From NCBI RefSeq assembly GCF_963576545.1, contig NC_083651.1:25175748-25239747 (forward strand): a DNA stretch of 64,000 bases. Reading direction: 5' to 3'. The notes beneath the pieces are model-generated. The model worked only from the letters and a program-made list of their open reading frames with translations, was not told the origin of the DNA and ran no database searches. The position numbers were made by a program, and so were the translations under genes. Below, in pieces: positions 1 to 10,797 of this stretch (the first letter of the stretch is position 1; every line of letters starts with the position of its first letter). The DNA comes from Limanda limanda. Its lineage: Eukaryota; Chordata; Actinopteri; Pleuronectiformes; Pleuronectidae.

Positions 1-1339
1 CTTTGGAGGCAATTCTTGAGGAAAATAGTGCAATCGGAACCAAAGAGTAAGATGTGATACTTGCCGAAAACTCTTTGTGTGTGTTATGTACTTGGAATGA
101 AATGTATTTTCAAATTGTACATTATTCCGAACAGTAGTGTTTGCATATATCTTTAGGATTTAGCTTTATTAAGTCGTCAAAATGCACAAGATATATCAAC
201 CTACTAATTCAATATACGTCTGTCTGACTGTATTTGGGCTCATATCTTGTGAACTGTTCATTTAATACACTTCCCACTTGGGATGTGTTTTTGTAGAGGT
301 CATCGGGATTATAGTGCTTATATTTATTTCACCATATCTGACTGACACAGTCACATACAGGCCTTCATGGGTGTAGTGAGTGATGAACTCCGCCATGGCA
401 ACAACATTCAGAGAATCCCTTCCTGTGTGGCAATTTTTCTTCAAGGTGAATGAGCAATGTTCATTTTGGTTCTGCAATGCTTTAAATCAAGCTGAATCAC
501 AAAGCTTTTTTGAAGACTGTGTCAATCACTTAACAGACCTCTGATATAGCTGAAATGTAATGTATAAAAAAAACTTTTTATTCATGTATGTGTAATGTGT
601 GTATGTATATTTACTACAAAATCTTCACTGCAGATAAACTTGATAAAACCACACAATAAAAAAGTGACAGTATATTGTAGAACTGTTTTTGGAGGACTCA
701 CTAATGACCATGAATAATTCTGGTAGCTCCAGAGCATTACCACAGGCCAGGCACACAGCCCACTTCAAACAGGCAGGTTTAGAACAGGCTCTGTACGAGT
801 AGAATTAAATTCATTATACTAGTCCATGAAATACAATTTTGGAAAATCTCTAGGCTGCTTCTGTTCATAACGATTTGAGTGAAAACTAAAATACTTCTCT
901 ACAAAAAGCCCTTTGTGCACCAATTCAATGGTATATAGAGCAAAGTGATGAGATCAATGTTATCAACTAGGAATTTACGTTAAAGAAAATGTTCATATTG
1001 GAAAAGGTGTTTACGTGCATGTTTGGATACTTTCTGAATCACCAGAGCGTCGGGGGGAATTACACTCATAACGTTGTGGTTGTGAGCTTTTCTGTGTGTA
1101 AATTTAAGCAAAACTATGGAATTTTTGTTTTTGCAGAAGTATACATTAAGGATGATACTATACACTATACTACTATACACATCTTATGTAAAAAACACAG
1201 GTATTTGGATGTGTATATGTGAACAAGTGTTGGGGCCAATGATGAAAAATATGTAGAGCAAATTAAGTAATTTTAATCACGACTGAAATATGAGTTGAAG
1301 ACAGCTTCCTGATCCCACTGTTTTTGCCAAGATGCTTTA
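1..1339. other. AT-rich unannotated DNA
   Basis: I see no gene, RNA or recognisable repeat here. The frames of 66 and 77 residues between 980 and 1222 overlap on opposite strands, resemble no family I know and have no splice or promoter context, so I treat them as chance. Confidence 0.6.
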
Positions 1340-1809
1340 TAATGTTAAACTCTGTCCTGATCAGGCAATGACTGTGGACTATGGTGGCATTCGATCTTGA
1401 TGGTGGATCCTGATCGTGCTGGCTGCTGACCATGGATTATGATTACAACAAGACTGCTTGATATAGAATATTTCTCCTCAGACACTCGACCATTACTGAC
1501 AATAATTCATCAATTCATGGACCTTCCATTATGCTACAAACTGTTTTTTCTAATTAATGCTGTAAATACCCTTATCTTTCTGATGTTCTCAATTACATGT
1601 GGCACTTCTGTCCGTCATGGGAGAGGGATCCCTCACATGTGGCTCTCTGAGGTTTCTAGGTTTTCCTGTTAAAAGGGTTTTTAGTAGTTTTTCCTTACTC
1701 TTGTTGAGGGTTAGGGGCAGAGGATGTAACACCTTGTTAAAGCCCTATGAGACAAAGTGTGATTTATGAATATCGGCTTTACAAATAAAATTTGATTGAT
1801 TGATTGATT
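1340..1809 (+). mobile_element. LINE 3'-end copy A (5'-truncated)
   Basis: This is a 3' untranslated region of a non-LTR retrotransposon without coding sequence. Blocks such as TATGATTACAACAAGACTGC, a segment around 1605-1650 (CCGTCATGGGAGAGGGATC), the TTTCCTTACTCTTGTTGAGG block and the ACAAATAAAATTTGATTGA ending all recur in the copy at 1838-3533. It ends in a short TTGA tandem tail, as expected for L2/CR1-type LINEs, which end in short tandem repeats rather than poly(A). The 5' boundary is approximate, set where similarity to copy B begins. It lies directly upstream of copy B on the same strand. Confidence 0.75.
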
Positions 1810-1837
1810 TATCCCTAAAACATCAATGAATTTAAGG

Positions 1838-2767
1838 AATTAGGGGGCTGATCTGATTTTATTCTCATTATATATGCTTCCACTAGGAAACATTATCAGG
1901 ACACACTCGGTAAATTTTCACTGTTATGCGGATGTCACCCAGTTATATTTGTCAATAAAACCTGATCAAAGTAATCAATTAACTAAACTTCGAGCATGTC
2001 TCAAGGACATAAAAACCTGGATGACCCGCAATTTTCTCTTATTAAACTCAGATAAAACAGTGGTTATAATACTCGGCCCTAAACACCTTAGAGAAACATT
2101 ATCTAATGATATAGCTGCGCTAGATGACATTGCCCTTGCTTCCAATGAAACAGTCAGGAACTTGGGAGTGATCTTCGATCCTGATTTGTCCTTTAATAGT
2201 CACTTAAAACAAATTTCTAGGACCGCCTTTTTCCACTTGCGTAATATCTCAAAAATCTGACATGTCCTTTCGCAAACAGATGCAGAAAAACTAGTCCACG
2301 CCTTTGTTACATCGAGACTGGACTACTGTAATTCACTATTATCAGGCTCCAGCAGTAAGTCGTTAAAGACTCTGCAGCTGGTCCAAAATGCCGCAGCACG
2401 TGTCCTGACAAGAACTAAGAAAAGAGAGCACATTTCCCCAGTATTTGCATCGCTACACTGGCTTCCTGTTAAATCAAGAATAGAATTTAAAATTCTCCTC
2501 CTCACCTTCAAGGCCCTTAATGATATGGCACCTTTTTACCTTAAAGAGATGTTAATACCATATCAACCTACTAGAGCACTCCGATCCCAGAACTCAGGTT
2601 TACTTGTCGTCCCTAAAGTCTCTAAAAGTAGAGTAGGTGCCAGAGCTTTTAGCCATCAAGCCCCACTCCTGTGGAATAATCTCTCACTTTCAGTTAGGGA
2701 AGCAGACACGCTCTGTTCGTTTAAGAGTAGACTCAAAACCTTCCTTTTTGATAAAGCTTATAGTTAG
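1838..2767 (+). pseudogene. non-LTR retrotransposon reverse transcriptase, C-terminal part (broken)
   Basis: This is the C-terminal half of a LINE reverse transcriptase, the enzyme that copies LINE RNA into a nicked chromosomal target. The frame is open from about 1838 to 2767 with a single in-frame TGA at 2258-2260, which would restore to one long frame of about 300 codons. It begins inside the polymerase domain (ILFSLYMLPLG), followed by the catalytic motif, which reads YADV where active enzymes have YADD. Downstream are typical LINE signatures: LNSDKT, LGVIFDPDLSF, the AFVTSRLDYCNSLL block, LQLVQNAAARVL, LHWLPV and the RAFSHQAPLLWN block, ending FKTRLKTFLF-like. The mutated aspartate and the stop make it inactive. 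The N-terminal endonuclease and 5' polymerase regions are absent, as in most 5'-truncated copies. Best fit is an L2/CR1-superfamily element of fish; the exact clade is uncertain. One nonsense change in 900 bases suggests a fairly young copy. Confidence 0.9.
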
Positions 2768-3533
2768 AGCTAATTAGTGGAATTTATGACACAAGACACA
2801 CCGAGCTTCTCTTTCCTGCTTCTCCTTCCTTTTCTCCATCCCTAACACATCAAGGTAATTCTTATCTCATCAGTACATGTTACTAACTTGACCCCTTTCC
2901 CGGAGTTTCTGTGCCTTAGCGCCCGCGGATGCAGGGCCACAGCTGTGGCCGCACCATGGATATGATTGTGGATCGCGCGTCAGAGGTCGCAATGGTGGAT
3001 CCAGTTCGGTGGATTCTGTATCGTGCCTGCTGATCGTAGTGGTAATGGAGGATCCATTGTCGCGCTGGCCTCGGCTGATGGTTGACCACGACCGAGGCGG
3101 CAGCTGATAATGGATTCTAACTGGCGGCAGTGGACAATAACTGTGGACTATAGTGGATCCCATCCTGATGCTGGATCGTGATCTTGCTGCTGACCAGAGA
3201 CTATGATTGCAGCAGGACTGCTTCACATATAGTATTGAAAAAAATGTTTACCCTCATCGATGCTGCTAAAAACTTTAATCCTGATGATGTTTTCTTAAAC
3301 ACTTGACATCTATTGCACTTCTGTCCGTCCTGGGAGAGGGATCGCTCACATGTGGCTCTCTCTGAGGTTTCTACATATTTTTACCTGTTAAAATGTTTTT
3401 TAGTAGTTTTTCCTTACTCTTGTTGAGGGTTAAGGACAGAGGATGTCACACCATGTTAAAGCCCTATGAGACGAATTGTGATTTGTGAATGTGGGCTATA
3501 CAAATAAAACTTGATTGATTGATTGATTGATCT
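2768..3533 (+). mobile_element. LINE copy B 3' UTR and TTGA tail
   Basis: The stretch directly follows the reverse-transcriptase stop codon and ends in ACAAATAAAACTTGATTGAT plus further TTGA units at about 3506-3533. It shares blocks with copy A: TGTGGACTATAGTGG, a TATGATTGCAGCAGGACTGC segment, GGGAGAGGGATC, and the TTTCCTTACTCTTGTTGAGG block. The part at 2880-3200 is more GC-rich than its surroundings. Together with the coding part it makes one copy of about 1.7 kb, complete at its 3' end. Confidence 0.85.
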
Positions 3534-5390
3534 AAAAGCAGCGCTCTTGCCTGGAACATATATTAACTGTGATTTTGAAGACAAATACTGAAGCTTTAAG
3601 GTATTTGTATGTCCCCCTTTGAACAATTCCCCCAAAGAGACACTCTGACAACAATGCAATTTCACTATTAATGCTGCAAATACAGAACAGTATTGGTCAT
3701 GACAGTGCAATGGTGACCTTAAATCACACATTGGATTATTGGTCATTTTTTTGTCTTTTATATGAATCCATGCTCTTTTTCCAACAGTTTCCCTTTACCC
3801 TTGGTCATGGTCATTATCTATCAAGGACAAAAAATAAATAAACAGAGGCCAGAATGTCATCAACTCTGTTGCCAGACGAAGGCCTTGAGAGCTGTGTCGA
3901 GGCGAAAGGGACATAGCTGAAGATGAAAAATCCATGCACGCTGGAGAACACTGGAAGATATATAGCAAAAGTTTGTTTAAAAAAAATGTTATGGATAAAA
4001 TTCCTACGTTGCAAGCCATCATAAAAGTCCTCTCCAATAAATCAGGTGTGGCCTTTTCTTAAGCCTGAGAAAATCTGTACACCATAAAAGAGAAACATGG
4101 CTTCTTCTCTTGCAGGCTTTGTTTACCTCGTTTCCTCGGTGGCTCTGAAGCACAGAGAGCGTGATGTATCTGTCAATGCTCTGATAGTATGTTGGAGAAT
4201 GTGGCGGATGGAGGTGAGGGAAAACACATCACAACAACAAATAGGAAGTGACACGCATGTGTGCAGACGAGGATGTACAAACAAACACCCACTCGCACAG
4301 ACACTTAGAAACATGCTCCAGCTCCCAAAGACACATTTACTTTCTTGTTCCATCACACCCCTAGGAACATTCCGAGAATTTCAGGAGTGTGTGTGGCGTC
4401 TGTCAGCATGGCAAGACGGCCGGCTTAGTGGGCTCCGTGGTGTGTGACCACGACTGCCTGAGCCACTTCCAAGTGTGTTTGCATTTCTTATCTGAGTCAG
4501 GGGCCAGGTCAGGAGGGGTCACTGCTCTTATTTGCCATGCTGATAGACTGGGTAATGAAAAAGCTTCCCAGAAAAGAAACCACACACAGTGGGAATAATT
4601 CCACAATCACATGCTACGATGCATTTCTTTTTTACTTCATCCTCATTCACATATCCCAAAAGCTGGTTACTTCAGATTTTCAAAGTCAACTAAACCTCAT
4701 TAAGAAAAAAAGAGGAAAATAAAAAGTTGACCACTCCAGTCACACCAAATAGGTTACGAAACATTGGGGGAGATTTTAAAAAAGTGCTTTGAAGTCAAAT
4801 ATAACTGAACAGAGTTGCTGTAAGTAAACAATCTTTGATGGTATTGTTAGTTTAAAATTTGAATTACTATTGTTTGTTAAACAGGTGTGAAGGGATAGTT
4901 AGCTCGACTCAATTTTTCAAGTCAGTGGGACGTTTCACATCTTCTAAAAGATATTAAAGGGAAATTTCTGCAAATTTAACACATATTTGGTCATTTGGTG
5001 GCAGAAGAAAACTGAACACTATAGGCGTACTGAGATTAAATAACATCCAGCCGTAATTTCCATCTACTATGCTCTAATTCACAACTATTTTTTGATTTGA
5101 TATTATAAGAAATTAACATTTAGGCTGAAGTAGAACAGTAAACTGTGGCCCCTCAAAGCAGATTGTACAAGAAATAATCAAAATAAGTAGCCGCTGATGT
5201 GCTATTTCTGTACGTAATCGATGATGAAATAACTTAGAACCACTGTACTGCCTCCTTTTTCGGTTCTTTTGGCATGTGGATTTTAAATTTGTCCAAAACA
5301 ATGTTTGAAAATTCAATTCTTTCATCCCTGTGGTTCAGCTCTGTCCGACCCTATTAGGCCTAATCCTGGAGACGTATCACTGCAGTCTGC
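3534..5390. other. unannotated DNA
   Basis: I see no supported gene. Overlapping frames on both strands at 4097-4606 are mutually contradictory and resemble no protein family. A phrase at 4890-4905 (GAAGGGATAGTT) resembles the terminal sequence of the foldback element at 18.9 kb but is too short to call. Confidence 0.5.
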
Positions 5391-5464
5391 ATCACTCATT
5401 TTACCGCCTCCATGTACGTCTGCTGCCTCACAGCAGGTGATCCCCGCCTGATGCAGTGAATGTC

Positions 5465-5535
5465 AGGGCTTGCGGACACTTGGACGACACCACATGAGCA
5501 GTATGGAGGCATTTTATGTTTTTTGTTATGCAAAA
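5465..5535 (+). repeat. fragment of TTAA foldback family
   Basis: The sequence GAGCAGTATGGAGGCATTTT with its flanks (acaccacatGAGCAGTATGGAGGCA) matches the internal part of the foldback element at 18924-19164 (acaccataGGAGCAGTATGGAGGCA) in the same orientation. The terminal arms are not recognisable here, so it is an incomplete or diverged copy. Confidence 0.5.
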
Positions 5536-5864
5536 AAGCCCAGAAAGAAAATGAAATATCTCCTGGTGAAGTTTTGTCATACATGTAGAAGACACACTGA
5601 CGAAGAGAGTTTGTGATGATAAGAGCTGACAACGGTCACGTGATCTCAGCAGCAGAGTTATATGTCACTTCCTGCCTCTGTCTGCTGCACCCGGCTGCTC
5701 CACCTCTCACCTAAATGTTTGTGCAGTGAACCCTTCGCTGTGGTGTGCATGTGTGAAAGGTAAACTCTGGGTAAACTCCATATAGCCCATTCTCTGGGTT
5801 CCACTGTAGGTCATGTCTGAAATGGTTTATGATTGTTGTATGATAGAGAAGAGAGAGAGCTGCA

Positions 5865-5985
5865 CAAACATGCACTGAATGATTGTGAGTGTGATGGCAT
5901 TTTGCCATCACGTCTTTACTGTAAGGTGCCTTGAGTGGTCATCAAGACTAGAAAAGCGCTTTATAAATTGAGACCACATATATGT
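5865..5985 (+). repeat. SINE/LINE 3' tail
   Basis: The segment reads GAGTGGTCATCAAGACTAGA followed by AAAGCGCTTTATAAATTGAG. The same tail occurs in reverse at 26318-26370 and 51672-51725. It has the style of a fish L2-type LINE 3' end that SINEs also carry. No tRNA-like head is visible upstream, so it is either a LINE end or a 5'-truncated SINE. An exact 9-bp inverted repeat (GTGATGGCA ttt TGCCATCAC) lies at 5891-5911. Confidence 0.7.
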
Positions 5986-8185
5986 TATAATAATATACTA
6001 TAATAATTATGTAATACATGCACTATAACCCGTTCCCAACATTAATACACTTGCTATTTAATTAACATCTTCTCCAGCCTCTGCTCTTCTTTCCCTTTAT
6101 TCCTTATCTTCCTTTGGGGAGATTTTGGTCTCTCTATCCATCACTGCAACTATAGTGTGACCTTCTTCCCTTTTGTAAGCAATAATAGCACCGACAGTAC
6201 TAACACTAGCCAACCAAAGCCCAGCTCATTCAATCACTCCCGATATGAATCTGCTTAAAACTCAGCCATCGAACACTCAGCCAAATCCATCAGTGCAGGC
6301 TTAAGATCTGTGGCACACGCTGTGCTGATAAGATGTTCTCTGTGGTCAGAACCTTGTGATGAGGAGAATGGTAACAGCTGAAAGGCTCGGAGAGTTAAAC
6401 AGTGGTAAAGGACGGAAACCATTAGAAGAATACTTGTGGTCATGGCTTTGGTTTGTTTTGCTGCTGTGGGAGCCAAATACTTAGTTTTTCTGTAATTGGA
6501 GCGGAGGATAATTTTTGTCAGAGATCGTATATATGATATTTTTCTTAATTTGTTTGAGGACTGAGAGCTAAATTGGATGCATGCCCTTGATCCCTGCTGT
6601 TGTCTTTGTTATTTCTGTCTTTCGCACTTTTAGTCCCCTTGACCATTTAAGCGCACAAGATGGAGAGTTGTTGCTTTCCCCTCAGCGCTACATGCGTGGA
6701 GAGCATACCCATTATTTGTGTGCGTGTAGGAGGTATATATTCTGTGGATTAGCAATGTCAGCTAAACCCATACTGCTGTATAAACGTGAGGAAGCTCAAG
6801 GACAGGTAGCTTATAATAGAGCACTGGGTTCTATGAACTCAAGCCTCTGCAGATGGTGAGGGTCAGGGTGCACAGGCCTGCTGGGAATCCAAGTCAGGGG
6901 CTTGATTAAACACTGCCCCACTGCAGGGGATCCCCAGAGGGGTCACATCAAGGAGCCTTGCTTGCTGTGTTTCTGTTCTATAGCCTCCTGGCTCGATTTG
7001 GAAAGTTTGCATTAACAGGTTCCGTAAAGGAGAGATAGAAAGAGAACAGGAGCAAATATCTTTTGAGATACTTGATTTAAGTATATGTATTATAATGAGA
7101 AACAGGACATCCTGGAAAAATATCTAGGGAAGATGGAGATGAAGAGGCAAGAACAAGAGGAAAAAGGTCAGATAAAAATAATACAAGATAAAAAGGGCAA
7201 AGATGACAAGGGGAAAGGCATTAACAGAGCAATAACCTTCTGAGTGTTGGCAAAGGCGTGATTATGGTCCTTCTTTGCGTCTCTGCAGGTTAACTACGGA
7301 CTCAGGCAGAGTGAACGCAGCTGCAGCAACGTGGAGAGGAAACTCTAAAATGATATTCTGTTTGTCTTCCTCAATACTTCAATCCTTGCCATATCTCTCT
7401 GATGCATCTCACGATTGCCACATCTCCACTTCACTCTTGTAAATACATCATTTCCTCTCCTGTCCTCTGCTGCATAGCCTCAAAGAAGATTAGAAATTAT
7501 TCAGTCGCTCATCTATCTTTCACTGCCAAAATGAATAAAACAGGGGGGCTGTTATCTGCTGGCCGTCTACCCTGAGATATCTCCCCCCTATCGCATGGTT
7601 TTAGTTTTCCTAATCTCTCTGCTCCAATTTCTTTATGGCAAAGCACTGCTGCTCGCATTCTTCCACTGTGATAGGGCAATCTGCTTTATTTAATTATTCA
7701 CAAAGCAATCTACCCAAGGTGCAGATTGTGGACAAACATATGCAGCTGAATTGAGGGAATAAATACACTGCACTCATGGGAGGGCAAGAGACATTTTTAG
7801 GACAGGCAGATATCTATTTTCGTGTGGTATGGCACATCACCCTGAGGATTATGAGATCTACTTTACTTTAAGACATCCATTATGGACACAGTTAAACAAA
7901 ACGGGAAGCTTTTTATCTAAAGCAAGTAGTTTAGAAGGTAAATAGACGAAGCATTGCACAATCTCATGCTTTTTGCTCATTTCTAAGCAGCATAGTAAAA
8001 TTCTACCAACATGAGACCTCTCTTAACCTAGATAACAAAGTGCAAAAGGGGTAAAGGATTAAGCACAAGAATTAGAAACAAAAGTGTTCTTGGTGTGTCG
8101 GTTTGTTGAACAGTCCACTACCTGGGATAAAGGACAGCAAATGCAAAGGCTTGTTATGTTTCCAGTGTTGAGTGAGGTAGGCTAC
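5986..8185. other. unannotated DNA with purine-rich stretch and candidate conserved block
   Basis: No coding frame is supported. About 7020-7210 is purine-rich on the + strand. About 7210-7760 is less repetitive and has mixed-composition blocks of the kind seen in conserved non-coding elements (for example the stretch around 7545-7610), but this is only an impression without an alignment. Confidence 0.4.
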
Positions 8186-8189
8186 AACT

Positions 8190-8735
8190 AGCAGGCCTCA
8201 TCATGAGGACCTGGGGGGCCTGGCAGACGGCATCCTCACTTCCCTGATATACTCTGGAGCAAGATTATTAAAGACTGTATAAATTAAACAGAATTAAATC
8301 CTCAATTTGATCAGAGTCCAATGCAGGGACATCATAACTGTCTGGGAGTGATATTAGATCTTTGTGAGTAATCTTGCAGCAGAGATTTGGGCTGACCCTA
8401 AGCGGGTAACAGCAGCTTGGCAAAACTAAAGAGCACCACAGTGGTCTAAGCAAGAGGACAGAAAAAACAATTACTAAAACGTCTTCCAACTACTCCAAAT
8501 TTTCCTGAGGTGCAAGTACGGGACTGAATGACTAGTTTATCAAATTTCAACTGGTCATCAAAAATTATGTCTAGGTTTTTGAAAATAAATACACAATCTA
8601 GGTTATGAGCTGAGGTGTTGGAGGATGTTTTGCAAGTGGAGTGAATCCCAGAATCTTATTTTTAATGTGATTTAGTTGAAGAAAGTAGTCAAAGTTGAGT
8701 GGCCATACAGATAAAAAGAGCTGTTTGTCATCAGT
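8190..8735. repeat. old dispersed fish repeat
   Basis: Phrases such as TCTGGAGCAAGATTATTAAAG, GTTGAAGAAAGTAGTCAAAG and TTGTCATCAGTATAGCAATG resemble a very common teleost dispersed repeat that I recall from many fish introns. I cannot name the family securely. Reading frames through it are not coherent. It abuts a LINE tail at 8736 and may continue at 9030-9350, which would mean the LINE tail inserted into it. Confidence 0.45.
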
Positions 8736-8830
8736 ATAGCAATGTCAATGTCAATTTTATTTATATAGCACATTAAAAACAACTTGGTTCACCAAAGTGG
8801 TAGGTGTAAGGTACAACAAGAAAAAAGCAA
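8736..8830 (-). repeat. short LINE 3' end with ACATTG tail
   Basis: Read on the minus strand this ends GTGCTATATAAATAAAATTG followed by ACATTGACATTG. A GCTATATAAATAAA-type end followed by short tandem repeats is typical of fish L2-like LINE 3' ends. Only about 90 bases remain, so it is a strongly 5'-truncated insertion. Confidence 0.6.
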
Positions 8831-10383
8831 CACGCAATAAAAAGAAATCTTTGTAATTTTGTATTTCAAATAAAAGCCATTATAAAATTATATTCGACCA
8901 TTTTCAGAGGTTACTTGCAGACTAAGACATATTATGTAAATTGTAAGTTAGGGATATGACTGAAGGTAAGGATTGTGCAGAAGGTGTGGAACTGAGAACA
9001 TTTTAGGATTTAGGTACATAGTCTGATGAAAGGCTAAGGTTCCTAAAACCAATGTCAATGGCCTCTTTAAGTAATTTGGGAAGCACACCATCAAGAGCAC
9101 ACACAGAAGAACGATTGTGGGTAAAAGTATCAAATCAAATCAACGTGAAAGTGAAATGGAAGAAAATTTGACTTGCACGACAATACAGATGTGGTATGGC
9201 TCAGAATTGGAGCAGGGCAGGCTGAAGGGCACAACAGATGTTCTTATTCGTATCTGCAAAACAGGATAAAAAACGTTTCACAATCTTCCACCAAAGGTCA
9301 GAATGTCAATGGATAAAAAAAAAAAGAAAAACTAGGATAATTTTTTGTGGTGGACGGTTATCATTGACATAAACGGTATGTACATCACTTGACTGATTCA
9401 GTCGGACCATTAAGTCTTTCATTTGAAAGTAGTGTAACAAAAGTCATGTGATTTTGCTCATACACTCTGCTTGTCCACATTCTCTTTAAACATGTTATAA
9501 TGTATCTAGTGAGAAGAAGATTTATAAACAGATTTGGTCCCCAGAGGGGCAGCAGCTTCTTGAGCAGATGCACATATATCATTGCAATGGTTCACTATGT
9601 CTTCAACATGTGAAGATGATGACCCACAGAAACAGGAGATGAAAGGAGCACTCAGGGAATGGAATCGAGAGCTGTTGTGGAGTTAGTTCAGTTGCACAGG
9701 GATTTAAACATGTGAGTCAGTTGGAAATGATTTTTTTCAGGTTTTCTGATATTTACCATTTACTCATAAATATGCAGATTTGTTCATTGGTTTGTGGGAA
9801 GACGTATATAAATTCAATTACCCCTTTGCTACACATCAGGTTTTTTTTAAAGGTGTGTGACATCTTGATTGGGTTTAAGATTCTAAAGATTTCATTGGAC
9901 ATTCAGTGACTTTATAACAAGACTTATTACACTCAGCAACTATGGAACCCACTTTTGATCACTAAAATGATTACTAATGAAAATGGAAAATAAAATATGA
10001 CACCCACTTAATGAAAAGAAACTGGACTATTAAACTAAACCTAAAGAATTTTAGGCAAAGAAAATGATTATTGATTGAGCTTTTGAAAAAGCCAACAGAA
10101 GAGATGATTTAGAAGTATTGAAGCCTTCCCCTAAAAGAACTAAAAATAAGAACAACCCTTGTATCTGGACGTTGAATGTTATCTGGGTAAATACAACGCA
10201 TCAAAAGCAAACATAGGAAAATCCCATAATCTGACTTGAGTTGAGTCAGATTAATTTGATGTGACCAGTGACAAACTGCCTCGGCAGTGTTCACCAGTAG
10301 AGTAGACACAATGTAACAAAGCCAGAGGGGTTCAGGGAGAGTTTGAAGAAGTTTGAAGGCTGCTATCTCCAACCAAGTTAGCT
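8831..10383. other. unannotated DNA, partly old repeat
   Basis: Around 9030-9110 the phrase GGCCTCTTTAAGTAATTTGG resembles the dispersed repeat also seen near 52590-52840. Otherwise I see no gene. A perfect 10-bp inverted repeat (TAATCTGACT / AGTCAGATTA, 7-base loop) lies at 10227-10253. Confidence 0.4.
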
Positions 10384-10797
10384 GTGGACATGAATTGGAG
10401 GTGCATCATGTACAGGAGCAGGGCTGCACACACCAACAGACTTAAGAACAGTTTCTTTCACCAAGCCATCAGGTTTCAAAACTCAAGTCAAATCATGTTT
10501 AATAACCTTGAGCATATCTGTTTACCTGCCTGTTTGCACTTTCTTTTTATTTCTCAACCTCTGAAAAATCTACAATTGCTTATGCATACACATTCTACAC
10601 AGTAACATTATCATTGCATTTGCATCTTTAAATGTTACACTGGACCATTGAATAGTTATTTGTTTGTATAAGACTTTTTTATGTTAAGCTCCTTAAAACT
10701 TTACACTGCTGAGCTGATCTGTTTCGTCTTGTCCAGCACCACTCATTCCGCAGTTATGTTAACATGCACATGTCAAATTAAAACTTGAAACTTGGCT
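10384..10797 (+). pseudogene. LINE C-terminal fragment and 3' end
   Basis: The frame from 10411 reads YRSRAAHTNRLKNSFFHQAI followed by RFQN. A basic stretch followed by NSFFPQAIRLLN is the usual C-terminal end of many fish LINE ORF2 proteins. The frame then drifts into non-coding sequence, and the segment ends at about 10797 in AATTAAAACTTGAAACTTGG, a plausible tandem-type 3' end. Only about 30 residues of coding sequence are recognisable; the catalytic core is missing. The clade is not determinable from so little; Rex1-like elements are one possibility. Confidence 0.65.
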
